A stretch of 64,000 nt of DNA from Actimicrobium antarcticum (GCF_039536745.1 NZ_BAAAZE010000008.1:930001-994000), one strand, 5' to 3'; shown: positions 17,839-26,935, counted from the stretch's first letter. Notes: generated by a model not told the origin, from the letters alone. A program made the numbers and translations.

Positions 17839-17943
17839 CAGGAAGCTTGACGCATGTTGGGCTTCGCAGCCCAACCTACGGTCGGTGGTTTGCGCAGTGA
17901 AATTTGCCGGTAAAACCTGCCTTGAAACGGCTGGTCAGCTCGC

Positions 17944-19728
17944 TCAATACGCCTCATCCCACGGGATGCTCAAGCGTGCCGCGCACTGGATCAATCCCAC
18001 CATGCTGTAGGTCTGCGGAAAATTCCCCCACAGTTCGCCGGTATCCGGTACGACGTCTTCCGACAGCAGTCCGAGGTGGTTGCATTTGGTCAGCACATTG
18101 GTGAACAGTGCGCGCGCCCGTTTGTGTTCGCCGAGCTGGGCCAGCGCGATGATCCACCAGAAGGTGCAGACCAGAAAGGCCGTTTCGGGCTCGCCAAAAT
18201 CATCGCGCTCGTCGTAGCGCAATAAAAAATCCCCGCGCCGCAGATATTTTTCGATCGCGTGGACGGTGCCGGCGAAGCGCGGGTCGTCGGGTGCCAGGAA
18301 CTGGATTTCGACCATCAGCAGCAGGCTGGCATCGAGCCGGTTGCCGCCGAAGGTCGAGACAAAACTGTTCAGGCCGGGATTCCAGGCCGAGGTGCAGATC
18401 TGTTCATGGATGCGCAACGCATGTGCCGCCCAGACCGCTGCGCGCTCCGGCAAGTCCAGCCGCAGCGCGATCGCGGCGAGCCGGTCGCAGGCGGCCCAGC
18501 ACATCATGCTGGAGAAGGTATGCACCCGCTTGGCACCGCGCAACTCCCACAGGCCGGCATCGGGTACGTTGTAATTCAGGACGGCAAGTTCACCCAGACG
18601 TTCGAGGTCGGTGAACATGTGGCGACCAGCCGGTCGCTCCAGCCGGGAGTCGAAAAATGCATGGGTGCTGGCCAGGATCGCTTCACCGAACACGTCGTTC
18701 TGGACTTGCACATACGCCTGATTGCCCACGCGTACCGGTCCCATGCCGCGATAGCCGGCCAGCCCCGGCGGGATGAATTCGGTGAGCACCGCTTCGCGCC
18801 GGATGCCGTAGACCGGCTGCAAGGGAATTTCGCGTGTGTCGGCGATGATGTTGAGGATGTAGTCCAGATAGTGCTCCATCGTCGCGGTGGCACCCAGGCT
18901 GTTGAGCGCATTGACCACGAAGTACGCATCGCGCAGCCAGCAAAAGCGGTAATCCCAGTTGCGCCCGCTGCCCGGTGCTTCCGGGATCGAGGTCGTGGTG
19001 GCCGCCACGATCGCACCGGTGTCGTCGAAGGCATTGAGCTTGAGCGTGATGGCGGCACGGATGACCACGCCTTGCCACTCGAACGGAATGGCCAGACTGC
19101 GGACCCAGCGCTGCCAGTACGTGCGTGTGGCTTCATGAAAATTACGGCCGATTTCGGCCGGTGCTGCGGCGACGGTTTCATCGGCACCCATCAGCATCGT
19201 CACGCTGTCCTGCAGAAAAAAAGGAATCTCGTGCGTGATCGCCGAGATGGCTGCATCGGTGGTCAGGCGCATGGACTGGGAGGCGCCGGCAAACGAGACA
19301 TGATGCGCACCGAGCTGCATCGATGCACGCTGACTACCGTAACCAATGGCCGGTCGCACCCGCAACAGGATGCGCGGTCGGCCACTGGTGCGGCGGATGA
19401 TGCGCACCAGCATCGACGGCGTGAACAGGCGGCCATGCTGTTCGAAACGCGGCGCAAAGTCGGTTACTTCGATGCCGTTCCCGGCCGCATCCTTGAAGCG
19501 GGTCGTGAGGATGGCGGTATTGCGTTCGTAGGATTGGTCGCTGGAAACGACGCCTTCCAGCCCAACCTCGATCTGGCCGAATGCGGCATCGCCGCCTTGC
19601 AGCAGACTGCAGCAAACCGGATCGCTATCGAAGTGCGGATAGCACCACCAGGTGATGGCAGCATGGCGGTCTACCAGCGCACTGGTACGGCAATTGCCGA
19701 TCAGTCCGAGATCGAGGGAAGTGGTCAT
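17944..19728 (-). CDS. Glycoside hydrolase family 15 protein (glucoamylase/trehalase-like)
   Basis: A 594-aa predicted cytosolic alpha-glucosidase. The N-terminal part (LDLGLIGNCRTSALVD, ITWWCYPHFDSDPVC) is the beta-sandwich domain of bacterial GH15 enzymes. The (alpha/alpha)6 catalytic domain carries GSGRNWDYRFCWLRDAYF and, near the end, GELWGNFPQTYSMVGLI, the regions that hold the two catalytic acids. It overlaps otsB by 4 bp (ATGA) and is third in the leftward otsA-otsB operon, so a substrate linked to trehalose or glycogen turnover is likely; trehalase activity is known for some GH15 members, but glucoamylase cannot be excluded. A diverged fragment of a second copy lies at 12640-12762. 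Confidence 0.85.
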   Translation of the reverse strand: MTTSLDLGLIGNCRTSALVDRHAAITWWCYPHFDSDPVCCSLLQGGDAAFGQIEVGLEGVVSSDQSYERNTAILTTRFKDAAGNGIEVTDFAPRFEQHGRLFTPSMLVRIIRRTSGRPRILLRVRPAIGYGSQRASMQLGAHHVSFAGASQSMRLTTDAAISAITHEIPFFLQDSVTMLMGADETVAAAPAEIGRNFHEATRTYWQRWVRSLAIPFEWQGVVIRAAITLKLNAFDDTGAIVAATTTSIPEAPGSGRNWDYRFCWLRDAYFVVNALNSLGATATMEHYLDYILNIIADTREIPLQPVYGIRREAVLTEFIPPGLAGYRGMGPVRVGNQAYVQVQNDVFGEAILASTHAFFDSRLERPAGRHMFTDLERLGELAVLNYNVPDAGLWELRGAKRVHTFSSMMCWAACDRLAAIALRLDLPERAAVWAAHALRIHEQICTSAWNPGLNSFVSTFGGNRLDASLLLMVEIQFLAPDDPRFAGTVHAIEKYLRRGDFLLRYDERDDFGEPETAFLVCTFWWIIALAQLGEHKRARALFTNVLTKCNHLGLLSEDVVPDTGELWGNFPQTYSMVGLIQCAARLSIPWDEAY

Positions 19729-20519
19729 GATTCGGCTCCGTGGCGTATTGGCTCCTGGCCTGCAAGGTGTGTCAGCAGCGTATCGAGTACCCGCAGCAGG
19801 TCGCGCTGATGCGGCACAAAAAATTCGGCTCCGGATCCGGCTGCGTCCTGAATGCGCAACGTTAGCCAGTCGGCGCGATGGCGCCGGAAAATCGCTTCGT
19901 CGGTGTCGTCGTCGCCAACATAGATCGCACTGGGCAGTGCGTAACGGGCGCACAGGCCGGCCAGGGCGTCGCCCTTGTCGGGGGCATCGGGAGGCAACAG
20001 GTTGAAGACACATTTGCCGGTGACGACATGGGCCTCGGGCAGCAATCCTGCAAACAGCGCCCGCAGAGCGATCTCGGTATTGCGGCGCTCCCGCACACGC
20101 CGGTAATGCACCGACAGCGAGAGGGTTTTGTCTTCGATGACGATGGCCGGATCGAAGTGTCGGGTGTCGCGCAGCGCGACGATCAGGCGCGCATGCCAGT
20201 GCGCGCACAGGCGCTGGTAGCCCCCGGACCAGCGTTCCCAGTCGGCCCATCCTTCGATGCCGTGGTTGCCGATCAGATGGTCCGGCCGGAAGTCCAGTCG
20301 CAGGGTGATATCGGCCAGCGCACGTCCGGTGATGATGGCGACCTGCGCATGGCGTTGCAGCATCAACAGTCGGCGCAGCACGTTGTCCGGCATCGCCGCC
20401 ATAGCCGGGTCGGCCACGATCGGTGCAAGCGTGCCGTCGAAATCGAACGCACACAGCATGCCCGGCCGCACCAGCGCCGCGACACGCGCGGCACCGTGAT
20501 CAAAGAAAGGCAGCGCCAT
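19725..20519 (-). CDS. otsB: Trehalose-6-phosphate phosphatase
   Basis: A 264-aa HAD-superfamily enzyme (EC 3.1.3.12) that removes phosphate from trehalose 6-phosphate. Visible are motif I FDFDGTLAP near residue 25, motif II ITGR, GNHGIEGW, and motif IV YVGDDDTDEAIF. Length fits the OtsB family. It starts 3 bp after the otsA stop and overlaps the next gene by 4 bp, so the three genes form one tight operon for making and remodelling trehalose, normally an osmotic and desiccation protectant. Confidence 0.93.
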   Translation of the reverse strand: MALPFFDHGAARVAALVRPGMLCAFDFDGTLAPIVADPAMAAMPDNVLRRLLMLQRHAQVAIITGRALADITLRLDFRPDHLIGNHGIEGWADWERWSGGYQRLCAHWHARLIVALRDTRHFDPAIVIEDKTLSLSVHYRRVRERRNTEIALRALFAGLLPEAHVVTGKCVFNLLPPDAPDKGDALAGLCARYALPSAIYVGDDDTDEAIFRRHRADWLTLRIQDAAGSGAEFFVPHQRDLLRVLDTLLTHLAGQEPIRHGAES

Positions 20520-20522
20520 GAC

Positions 20523-22787
20523 TCAGACCGCCTGGCGTCGCGAGCGCCGGCTGTGGGAATGGATCTTCGACATGACCCGTTCGCGCTGGCGCAGGCGCGC
20601 GGCGTCGCGCAACATGTGTCCGGCCCAGCGATAGACATTGAAATTCCTGACCAGCGACCGCATGCTGCGCATCCGCTCGCGCTGTTCGATGGCGGGCATC
20701 GTCAGCGCCCGCAGCAAGGCGTTGGCGCCTTCTTCGACATGGTAGGGATTGATCAGCAGCGCTTCATGCAGTTCGCGCGAGGCGCCGGTGAACTGACTCA
20801 GGATCAGCACGCCACTTTCGTCGTTGCGGGCGGCAATGAATTCCTTGGCGACCAGGTTCATGCCGTCATGCAGGCTGGTCACCATGCAGACATCGGCGGC
20901 GCGGTAAAACTGCTGCAATTGTTGCTGGTCGTGGTACGCGGCTTTCAGCACGATCGGCAGATAGCCCGGCCGCCCGAAACGCAGGTTGATGCGCTGCGCC
21001 AGTGCGCGTACCCGCACTTCAAATGCCTGGTATTCCTCCAGCGAGGAGCGGCTGGGCGCGGCGATCTGGACGAAGGTAAATTTGCCGACCATGCCGGGAC
21101 TGAGTTCCAGCATCCGTTCGATCGCCTGAAAGCGTTCAATGATGCCCTTGGTGTAATCGAGCCGGTCGACACCGATGCCGAGCAGGCAGTTCGGCGCGAG
21201 TGCCAGCGCGTTGCGCACGCGGGCGCGGACCTCGGCGACAGGCAGGTTGTCGCTGTCATCCGACTCGGGCCAGGCAATCGAAATGGGATAATTTTCTACC
21301 TGGGTGAGGGCGCCGCCGTACGAAATGGTCGAGGCCTCGGTTTCGATGCGGGCCTCCAGGTAGCGGTCTACCGAGTCGAGGAAATTCTTGCGATGGAACG
21401 GCGTATGGAAACCGAGGATGGTGCTGCCGAGTAGTCCGTCGAGGATCTGTTCGCGCCACGGACAGATACCGAAGGATTCCGAATTCGGCCAGGGTATATG
21501 CCAGAAGGTGATGATCGTGGCCCGCGGCAATACCTCGCGCACCATGCGTGGCAACAAGGCGAAATGGTAATCCTGCACCAGCACCACCGGATCGTCGGAA
21601 CGTGCTTCGCTGATGACGGCTTCGGCAAAACGCTGGTTGACCTCGACATAACGGTCCCAGTCGCTGGTGCGAAACACCGGCCGCACATGGGCGATGTGGC
21701 ACAGCGGCCAGATGCCTTCGTTCGCAAAGCCGTAGTAGTACCCGCGCTCTTCTTCTTTCGATAGCCAGACCCGTCGCAAGGTGTAGCTGGGATTGTCGGG
21801 CGGGACCCGTACGTGGTCGTGGCGATCGACCGTCTGGCGATCGGCCGAGCCGCCGCCATGCGCAATCCATGTGCCGGAACAGGCGCGCATGACGGCTTCG
21901 ACGGCCGTGACCAGGCCGCTGGCCGGGCGCCGCACTTCGATGCCGGCGGGCGTGTCGATGTGGATATATGGTTCGCGGTTGGAGACCACCAGCACCTGGT
22001 CGCCGGCAAGTTCGCCGTCGAGCAGCGTGCGCAGCTTGTCTGCCGTCCACGGTTCCGAGACGGCCGGCGCGCCCAGGCGCTCCAGATGGTATTCCCGCAT
22101 CAGCGCGCGCACGTCGCCGACCAGCGGTTGCATTTCCGGTGGTGCCACCGCGGCGGGGGTTTCGGACAAAGGCATCAATTCTCCGCGCAACAGACGGCGT
22201 ACCCCCTTCATCCAGTCATGCCAGCTCAGATGCGCCACCAGCAGCGTGATCGCTGAAATGACCAGCGCAAGTATGCCGGCGAGCAGCATCACGTACCGGG
22301 TCGCATCCGCGCTGCGCCGTTCGATAAAGCGCATGTCGTGCACCAGGATCAGCTTGCCGAGCGGCTTCGCATCCCCCGTCAGCAGACTCTCGGCCACATG
22401 GATCGGCCCCTGCGGCAACCGCACTAATGGCTGGCGCAGGGCATCGCCGGAGCCGGTGTTGCGGCAACCGAGTGCTTCGGGATAGCTGGCGGTACTGGCA
22501 ATGATGACGTCGTCGGTATTGCAAAAAGCCAGTGCGTACAAGCGGTCGTCGTCGATGGCGCGGTTGAACAATTGGCGGATGCGCGTGGTGGATTTGTCGT
22601 TGGCATAGTCGGCCAGCGGCTCCTGCAGTGCTGCTGCCAGTACGCGCGAGCGGGTGTCGAGATCGCGCAGCGACCAGCGCAGTGTCAGCGCATCCATCAA
22701 CGGAACAACCAGATAGGCACCCAGCCCCAGTACCAGAATCAATGGCAGGATGAAACGCAGCGACAGTCGGAAGGAGGGGTGGGACAT
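20523..22787 (-). CDS. otsA: Membrane-anchored trehalose-6-phosphate synthase
   Basis: A 754-aa protein (a normal OtsA is about 470 aa). The first 260 residues resemble a receptor: a membrane segment at about 11-33, an extracytoplasmic region of about 130 residues, a second membrane segment at about 167-190, then a HAMP-like linker. The remaining 490 residues are a GT20 glycosyltransferase domain (VVSNREPYIH, VWLSKEEERGYYYGFANEGIWPL split across the active site, VQDYHFALLPRM, FWHIPWPNSE, GVDRLDYTKGI, SLHDGMNLVAKEF), which transfers glucose from UDP-glucose to glucose 6-phosphate. The start at 22787 has a GAGAGA ribosome-binding site. The sensor-like N-terminus suggests synthesis may be gated by an envelope signal such as osmotic stress. 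Confidence 0.85.
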   Translation of the reverse strand: MSHPSFRLSLRFILPLILVLGLGAYLVVPLMDALTLRWSLRDLDTRSRVLAAALQEPLADYANDKSTTRIRQLFNRAIDDDRLYALAFCNTDDVIIASTASYPEALGCRNTGSGDALRQPLVRLPQGPIHVAESLLTGDAKPLGKLILVHDMRFIERRSADATRYVMLLAGILALVISAITLLVAHLSWHDWMKGVRRLLRGELMPLSETPAAVAPPEMQPLVGDVRALMREYHLERLGAPAVSEPWTADKLRTLLDGELAGDQVLVVSNREPYIHIDTPAGIEVRRPASGLVTAVEAVMRACSGTWIAHGGGSADRQTVDRHDHVRVPPDNPSYTLRRVWLSKEEERGYYYGFANEGIWPLCHIAHVRPVFRTSDWDRYVEVNQRFAEAVISEARSDDPVVLVQDYHFALLPRMVREVLPRATIITFWHIPWPNSESFGICPWREQILDGLLGSTILGFHTPFHRKNFLDSVDRYLEARIETEASTISYGGALTQVENYPISIAWPESDDSDNLPVAEVRARVRNALALAPNCLLGIGVDRLDYTKGIIERFQAIERMLELSPGMVGKFTFVQIAAPSRSSLEEYQAFEVRVRALAQRINLRFGRPGYLPIVLKAAYHDQQQLQQFYRAADVCMVTSLHDGMNLVAKEFIAARNDESGVLILSQFTGASRELHEALLINPYHVEEGANALLRALTMPAIEQRERMRSMRSLVRNFNVYRWAGHMLRDAARLRQRERVMSKIHSHSRRSRRQAV

Positions 22788-23045
22788 TGCTCTCTCGGCG
22801 ATCTGGTGTTGCACGACATGTGCTGTCGTCTTTTCGTTGGTCGCAACTGCCAAACTCTTGCGCACTGCGTATCAGGGCTATGTGACCCGCTTGCCGGGCA
22901 AACGTTCCTTGATACGGCGTGGTGGTGCGGCTGCATCGGACTTCCACAATCGCCTTGGTGAGCCTGGTGCTCAGGCGCAAACGTGTTGCGCTGGCTGTGG
23001 TGCTACGGGTTTTTTGGCTATGTCGCCCGATCCGGTGCGTACGGT

Positions 23046-24152
23046 TCAGGCCTCAGGGTGGCGCTTTTTTTTCGCTGGAACTGGTGCTGTGGCGGTGCCG
23101 CTGCGTACATTCGCGATTGCCTGCGCAAATGCCTCACCGGCCTGCGCACTGTGCTGTTGCACTTGATCGAGGGCCCGTATTGCACCTTTCAGCATCACCG
23201 CTTTTCCGGTCGAGGGAAAGGCCGACATGGCCTCGTCAATCTCGCCAGGATATCGTGCTTCCAAAACGCAGACCAGTGTTGCCGCCTGTAGCAGGTCTTT
23301 TTCGGTTTTGGCGAACTGATTGTTACGCGACATTGCCGAAAACATTTTGTGGACTGCGAATCGCTCCGGCGAGGGCACATGCACGGGCACGATCAGGTTC
23401 TTGCTCATCGTAATCGCCTCCATGCGATCTTCAACTAGATAGCGCATGAACGGCACGGCCTGAGCGTGAACGCCAAGCTCCGGTACCGCGACAGATTTGC
23501 CGGTCTCGCTGCCGTTGACCAACAGATCGACCAGCAGGCGTTCGGCCCCCGGCAGTTTGTGGGTGACTGCAGAGTCGCCGGGGCGCAGGCCAGTAGCAAC
23601 TTTGATGAATGGCAGGTTCGATGTTTTTAGAACGTCGAGGAACGCCAGGTTCACGCCAGCAGCGAGATGCAGGGGGTGCGATCTGACGATATCGATATCC
23701 TCGGTCAGATAGCTCTGGGCAATGACGCCGAGCTTGTTCAGAATGGCGCCGTAAGCGTGGCTTCCAATGAGAGTCAGACCCGCTTCGAAAAGCGCAAAGT
23801 TATGCAATGCCGCTAGCGTTGCACCGGCTTTGTCATCCATGCAGACAAAGCCAAGCTTGCGAAGCATCTTGACCGAATTCACATCCTGCTTCGTTCTGTC
23901 AATACCTTGCTGCGCCAGTACTATCGCGATGTCTGCGGCATGGTTGCCCGTCGGCCCGCCGATATATTTGTCGCAAGGCTTCCCATTGGCATCGTAGTAA
24001 CGATGGTAGAGAAACACACCGTCGCCGCGTTCCCGCTTTTCTATTGTTCCCGGTGTTCCAATGTGCAGCGTTCCCTGCGTCTGGGCGGACTGACGCACAT
24101 TCTCGAATTCCGTCTGGATAGTGGCTGGGTGAGTAGTGAAAAGCGGCTTCAT
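23046..24152 (-). CDS. GSU2403-type nucleotidyltransferase-fold protein
   Basis: A 368-aa protein of the NTP_transf_8 (GSU2403) group, recognised from the G-T-I-E-KRERGDGVFLYHRYY start region, the ALFEAGLTLIGSHAYGAILN stretch and YLTEDIDIVRSH, in which G-S..A-Y and D-I-D correspond to the GS and DxD elements of nucleotidyltransferases. The function is not established; members occur alone or in defence/toxin-like loci. The start at 24152 has AAGGAA at good spacing. It stands alone between the trehalose operon and the polysaccharide genes. A perfect 10-bp inverted repeat lies directly over its ribosome-binding region, suggesting tight control. Confidence 0.7.
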   Translation of the reverse strand: MKPLFTTHPATIQTEFENVRQSAQTQGTLHIGTPGTIEKRERGDGVFLYHRYYDANGKPCDKYIGGPTGNHAADIAIVLAQQGIDRTKQDVNSVKMLRKLGFVCMDDKAGATLAALHNFALFEAGLTLIGSHAYGAILNKLGVIAQSYLTEDIDIVRSHPLHLAAGVNLAFLDVLKTSNLPFIKVATGLRPGDSAVTHKLPGAERLLVDLLVNGSETGKSVAVPELGVHAQAVPFMRYLVEDRMEAITMSKNLIVPVHVPSPERFAVHKMFSAMSRNNQFAKTEKDLLQAATLVCVLEARYPGEIDEAMSAFPSTGKAVMLKGAIRALDQVQQHSAQAGEAFAQAIANVRSGTATAPVPAKKKRHPEA

Positions 24153-24160
24153 GTTTTTCC

Positions 24161-24191
24161 TTGCCACATAAAATTTAATTATATGTGGCAA
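24161..24191. promoter_or_regulatory. Perfect 10-bp inverted repeat upstream of the nucleotidyltransferase gene
   Basis: TTGCCACATA at 24161-24170 and TATGTGGCAA at 24182-24191 are exact reverse complements separated by 11 AT-rich bases. The repeat begins 8 bp before the ATG at 24152 and overlaps the AAGGAA site. It could be a repressor operator or an mRNA hairpin masking the ribosome-binding site. Confidence 0.7.
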
Positions 24192-24339
24192 AGCTCGACG
24201 CGTGTTGCGTCGTGATTCCTGCGAACTATCGCTTTCAAGGCAGGGAGTCCGGGGACTCGGTTGGTGGCCATATTGAGCAGGATTGCTCTATAGCATTTGG
24301 CAAGCGCCGTGTTCAGCGCGGCCATGGCTCGCGAGCAAC

Positions 24340-25098
24340 TTATGAGCCGCGCAACAAAAGATGCACCCGCTTGCAAGCCCGCCACCAGAGTTTTTTGTGC
24401 AGTGTGCCAGCGCGATGCAATTCTCTGGCAAGTCTGGTGCGCAGCGGAAGTCGCGAACGGTCCTGTGCACCGAGCGTGGTCGCGAATTCTCCGATGTGCG
24501 AAATGCACGCTGGTTCGATCCCCATCAGATTCAAACGATGCTCCCAGTCCCGGTCGATGGCGACATCGATCGGGTGGACCATGCTGGCGGTGTATTGCAA
24601 CAGGACAGTCGCGGCATAACGATTGATCAGATAGCCTTGCATGCCGTTCGGCTGTTTGAGATAGGAGACCAGGAAATGTTGGCCAAGGATGCGCTTGACC
24701 GGAAAATAACGGCACTTGAAAACACCGAAAAGCCGAACAAAATCCCACGAGGAACTGGTGTCGCAGAGCGACTGCACGACCTCGGCAAAATCCGGATGGA
24801 ATTCGACATCGTCCTCCAGGATCAGGCACGCCTTTTCTGCAGTCTGAAGAAAACGGGCCCAGACCGCCTGATGGCTGAGATAGCAGCCCATTTCGCCAGG
24901 CCGGAGTTCGCGTCCCGTAAATCGTAGCCGGGCTTTGCGGTTGTAGATGGCAGGCACGTCTGCCTCCGTTGAAATCCGGATTGCATCGAAAAACGCATAG
25001 GGTAGACCGAATCTCTCGAACTGCAGGCGCATGTACTCCCGCCGTGCCAGCTGATCGCTGAGTGAAATGCAGTAGATAGGAATCGTGCCTGCCATCAT
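24340..25098 (-). CDS. Glycosyltransferase family 25 (LPS/LOS-type)
   Basis: A 252-aa GT25 protein. It opens with IPIYCISLSDQLARREYMR, has GEMGCYLSHQAVWARF near residue 70 and the acidic metal/nucleotide-binding LEDDVEF near 93, all typical of lipooligosaccharide galactosyl/glucosyltransferases. The ATG at 25098 overlaps the stop of the upstream O-antigen-ligase-like gene (ATGA) and has GAGGAAA before it. Together the two genes point to lipopolysaccharide or related glycan assembly; donor and acceptor sugars cannot be told. Confidence 0.85.
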   Translation of the reverse strand: MMAGTIPIYCISLSDQLARREYMRLQFERFGLPYAFFDAIRISTEADVPAIYNRKARLRFTGRELRPGEMGCYLSHQAVWARFLQTAEKACLILEDDVEFHPDFAEVVQSLCDTSSSWDFVRLFGVFKCRYFPVKRILGQHFLVSYLKQPNGMQGYLINRYAATVLLQYTASMVHPIDVAIDRDWEHRLNLMGIEPACISHIGEFATTLGAQDRSRLPLRTRLARELHRAGTLHKKLWWRACKRVHLLLRGS

Positions 25099-26444
25099 GT
25101 TTTTTTCCTCGCCGATTCACGGGCATCCGAATCGGTTGTGCTTGCGATCACGACTCGGTTATCTGTACGCCAGCCCGTATCAAGTGCGACCAGCATGAGG
25201 CTCATGGTGATCGAAAAAAACAGGATCGTTTCGCGCCAGTACAAGAGAATATCGACCAGCCCGGCCAGAATGAAGCCTGAGGTAAGTACGATCAGTACGC
25301 CAGCCCCGATACGCCGGGCAGGACTGCTGTAGGCGGCGATGCCCGCTGCCATCGGTACGCCATACAGCAGCGCCAAACTGAGGATGCCGACAATGCCGCC
25401 TTCTGCTGCGGCGCGCAGAAATTCATTGTGCGGGTGGGTAAACAGTTCCATGCTCGTTCGGGTCTCCTTGCGCGCAACCAACGTCCCTAATTCACCGGGA
25501 AACCGGTGGTTGCCGATGCCGAGCACCGGATGCGACAGGAACATCTTGCCCGCCGCACGCCATAGCTCGATGCGAATCGTTGCGGAGGTTAGTGCGGTTT
25601 CGGGTCGGGTCAGGTATTGGTTGATCTCCGTAACCGTGTTGTCCTGGCGCGGCCAAAGTGTCGAACTCGACATCACAACCACGGCCGTGATGACTGCAAC
25701 GGCCGCACCACAAAGCGGGACGAGCAGGTTGCGCCGTGCCAGAAGCAGCCACGCGACTATGCCAAGGCTGGCGGCGATCAACAGTCCGCTGCGTGTCACT
25801 GACAACAGTGGCGCGGCCAGGCCGAGCAGGCAAAGCAGAATCGGCGGGATCCGCTTGCGCCAAGTGCCGTCGGCATCCAGCCATAACCAGGTCGAGAGAG
25901 CGGCGAGGACAATGGTCAGTGACGTCTGTGGAATGATGGCAAGGAAGCCGTTTGGCGGAGCACCCCGGTCGAGACCAAGGATCTGCATGTGGACGAGCAG
26001 TAGCGCGACGCTATAGAGAACAAAAACAAGGCAGCCACGCAAGAAATAGCGGAAGTTCGGACGCGTCACCAGCAACGCGAGATAGATCGGAATGCCAGGC
26101 AGATAGCGCGATACGTCGTCGAAGCCGCGCAGCGGCAGCGGCGGATCGAGAAGGAAGTACTGCGCTGCGGCCAGACATATCGGCAAGACCAGTGCCAGAA
26201 TCCACAGCTTGCGGACCGGCTGCAGCCGTTCTGCCAGTATCGCGCGGCAACGTACCAGACAGATCAGGCTCAATAGCAGTAGCGAAACCGAGACCACATC
26301 ATGCAGCGTCTTGTTGACCGCAAGCGATGCGGGATACAGGAACAATAACCAGTTAAACGCAATCAACTGCTTGCCGCCATGCAGTCCTTGCGTGTCGCCC
26401 GGAGGACGATAATCGATTGGACTGTTTGCGTCGGAATTTGTCAT
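25095..26444 (-). CDS. O-antigen ligase / polymerase-like membrane protein
   Basis: About 449 aa with 11-12 hydrophobic segments and the Wzy_C-type periplasmic loop containing ELWRAAGKMFLSHPVLGIGNHRF and, some 30 residues later, THPHNEFLRAAAEGGIVG, where the H-N-E motif is characteristic of O-antigen ligases and related Wzy polymerases. The start at 26444 (MTNSDANS) lacks a strong ribosome-binding site; a longer frame to 26507 exists but adds an unlikely N-terminus. It is coupled to the GT25 gene by a 4-bp overlap. Only two glycan genes are present, so whether it acts on lipid A core or another polymer is open. Confidence 0.82.
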   Translation of the reverse strand: MTNSDANSPIDYRPPGDTQGLHGGKQLIAFNWLLFLYPASLAVNKTLHDVVSVSLLLLSLICLVRCRAILAERLQPVRKLWILALVLPICLAAAQYFLLDPPLPLRGFDDVSRYLPGIPIYLALLVTRPNFRYFLRGCLVFVLYSVALLLVHMQILGLDRGAPPNGFLAIIPQTSLTIVLAALSTWLWLDADGTWRKRIPPILLCLLGLAAPLLSVTRSGLLIAASLGIVAWLLLARRNLLVPLCGAAVAVITAVVVMSSSTLWPRQDNTVTEINQYLTRPETALTSATIRIELWRAAGKMFLSHPVLGIGNHRFPGELGTLVARKETRTSMELFTHPHNEFLRAAAEGGIVGILSLALLYGVPMAAGIAAYSSPARRIGAGVLIVLTSGFILAGLVDILLYWRETILFFSITMSLMLVALDTGWRTDNRVVIASTTDSDARESARKKT

Positions 26445-26935
26445 GGGCGATGTCGGGTTGTACGGGAACCGGCCTGTGCAGGTTGTCGTGCCAGTGCTGC
26501 GGCGCAAGAAGTATATCTGCTCGCCTGAATTTCGCCTAAAAAAAGGGCAAGAATCCCTGCCTGCTTGATCAAAAGCAAGGCCGCGCCCGTCAGTCCGAAC
26601 TGCGGCCCAACAGCGCTGCAGTCACCCGATGCCGGAGGGCGCAGCGTCGTCAAATTGCCCAAAAACACATCCCCGCGACGCAACCCTTGCTTCATCGCAT
26701 GCAGCACGCGATCTCCGGGGATCGACAGCATCCGCATCATGCCCTTCCCAACTCCTGCGCAGCATCACTTACGTCAAACGACGTATTGATGCAGTGCAGC
26801 GCAACTTCTACTCTTTGTCTCAGAGCAAACAGCTTCCCGGTTCAGGACACCACAGCATGGTTCCCGGCGGCCGGTGACTCCGGTGTGTTGCCCACTTCGT
26901 TTTTCCGCCTCATCACAGTCTGAAAGGAGCATTGC
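26445..26935. other. Divergent intergenic region between glycan genes and urtA
   Basis: There are 491 bp with no convincing gene; frames here are short and lack ribosome-binding sites. It must contain promoters for both directions. The one clear element is the dyad at 26770-26785, and GAAAGGAG just before 26936 is the urtA ribosome-binding site. Confidence 0.5.
26770..26785. promoter_or_regulatory. Perfect dyad TACGTC-N4-GACGTA, possible regulator site for urtA
   Basis: TACGTC at 26770-26775 and GACGTA at 26780-26785 are exact inverted repeats with AAAC between. The site lies 150 bp before the urtA ATG. Size and form fit an operator for a LuxR/NarL-type dimer, which would agree with the LuxR-type regulator at 4403-5374, but that link is inference. 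Confidence 0.45.

Larger units (their letters stand above)
16910..17880. repeat. Large imperfect inverted-repeat element (about 0.97 kb)
   Basis: The left arm begins at 16910 with CGTAGGTTGGGCTGCGAAGC, and the right arm ends at 17880 with its reverse complement. Matching blocks continue inward: the CTTTTTGCTTCGCCAAAAAG block at about 17038-17079 pairs with 17703-17759, the CGGGTACGGCAAGAG-type block pairs with 17595-17680, and 17213-17288 pairs with 17491-17567. The arms surround a 12-bp tandem array. Frames exist through it on both strands but they translate to low-complexity repeats. It may be a composite repeat, or two inverted copies of one dispersed element; the outer arm recurs at 35196-35371. 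Confidence 0.8.

Noticed and set aside
26565..26923. Short frames in the region before urtA
   Set aside because: They overlap one another, lack ribosome-binding sites and have no recognisable protein features.
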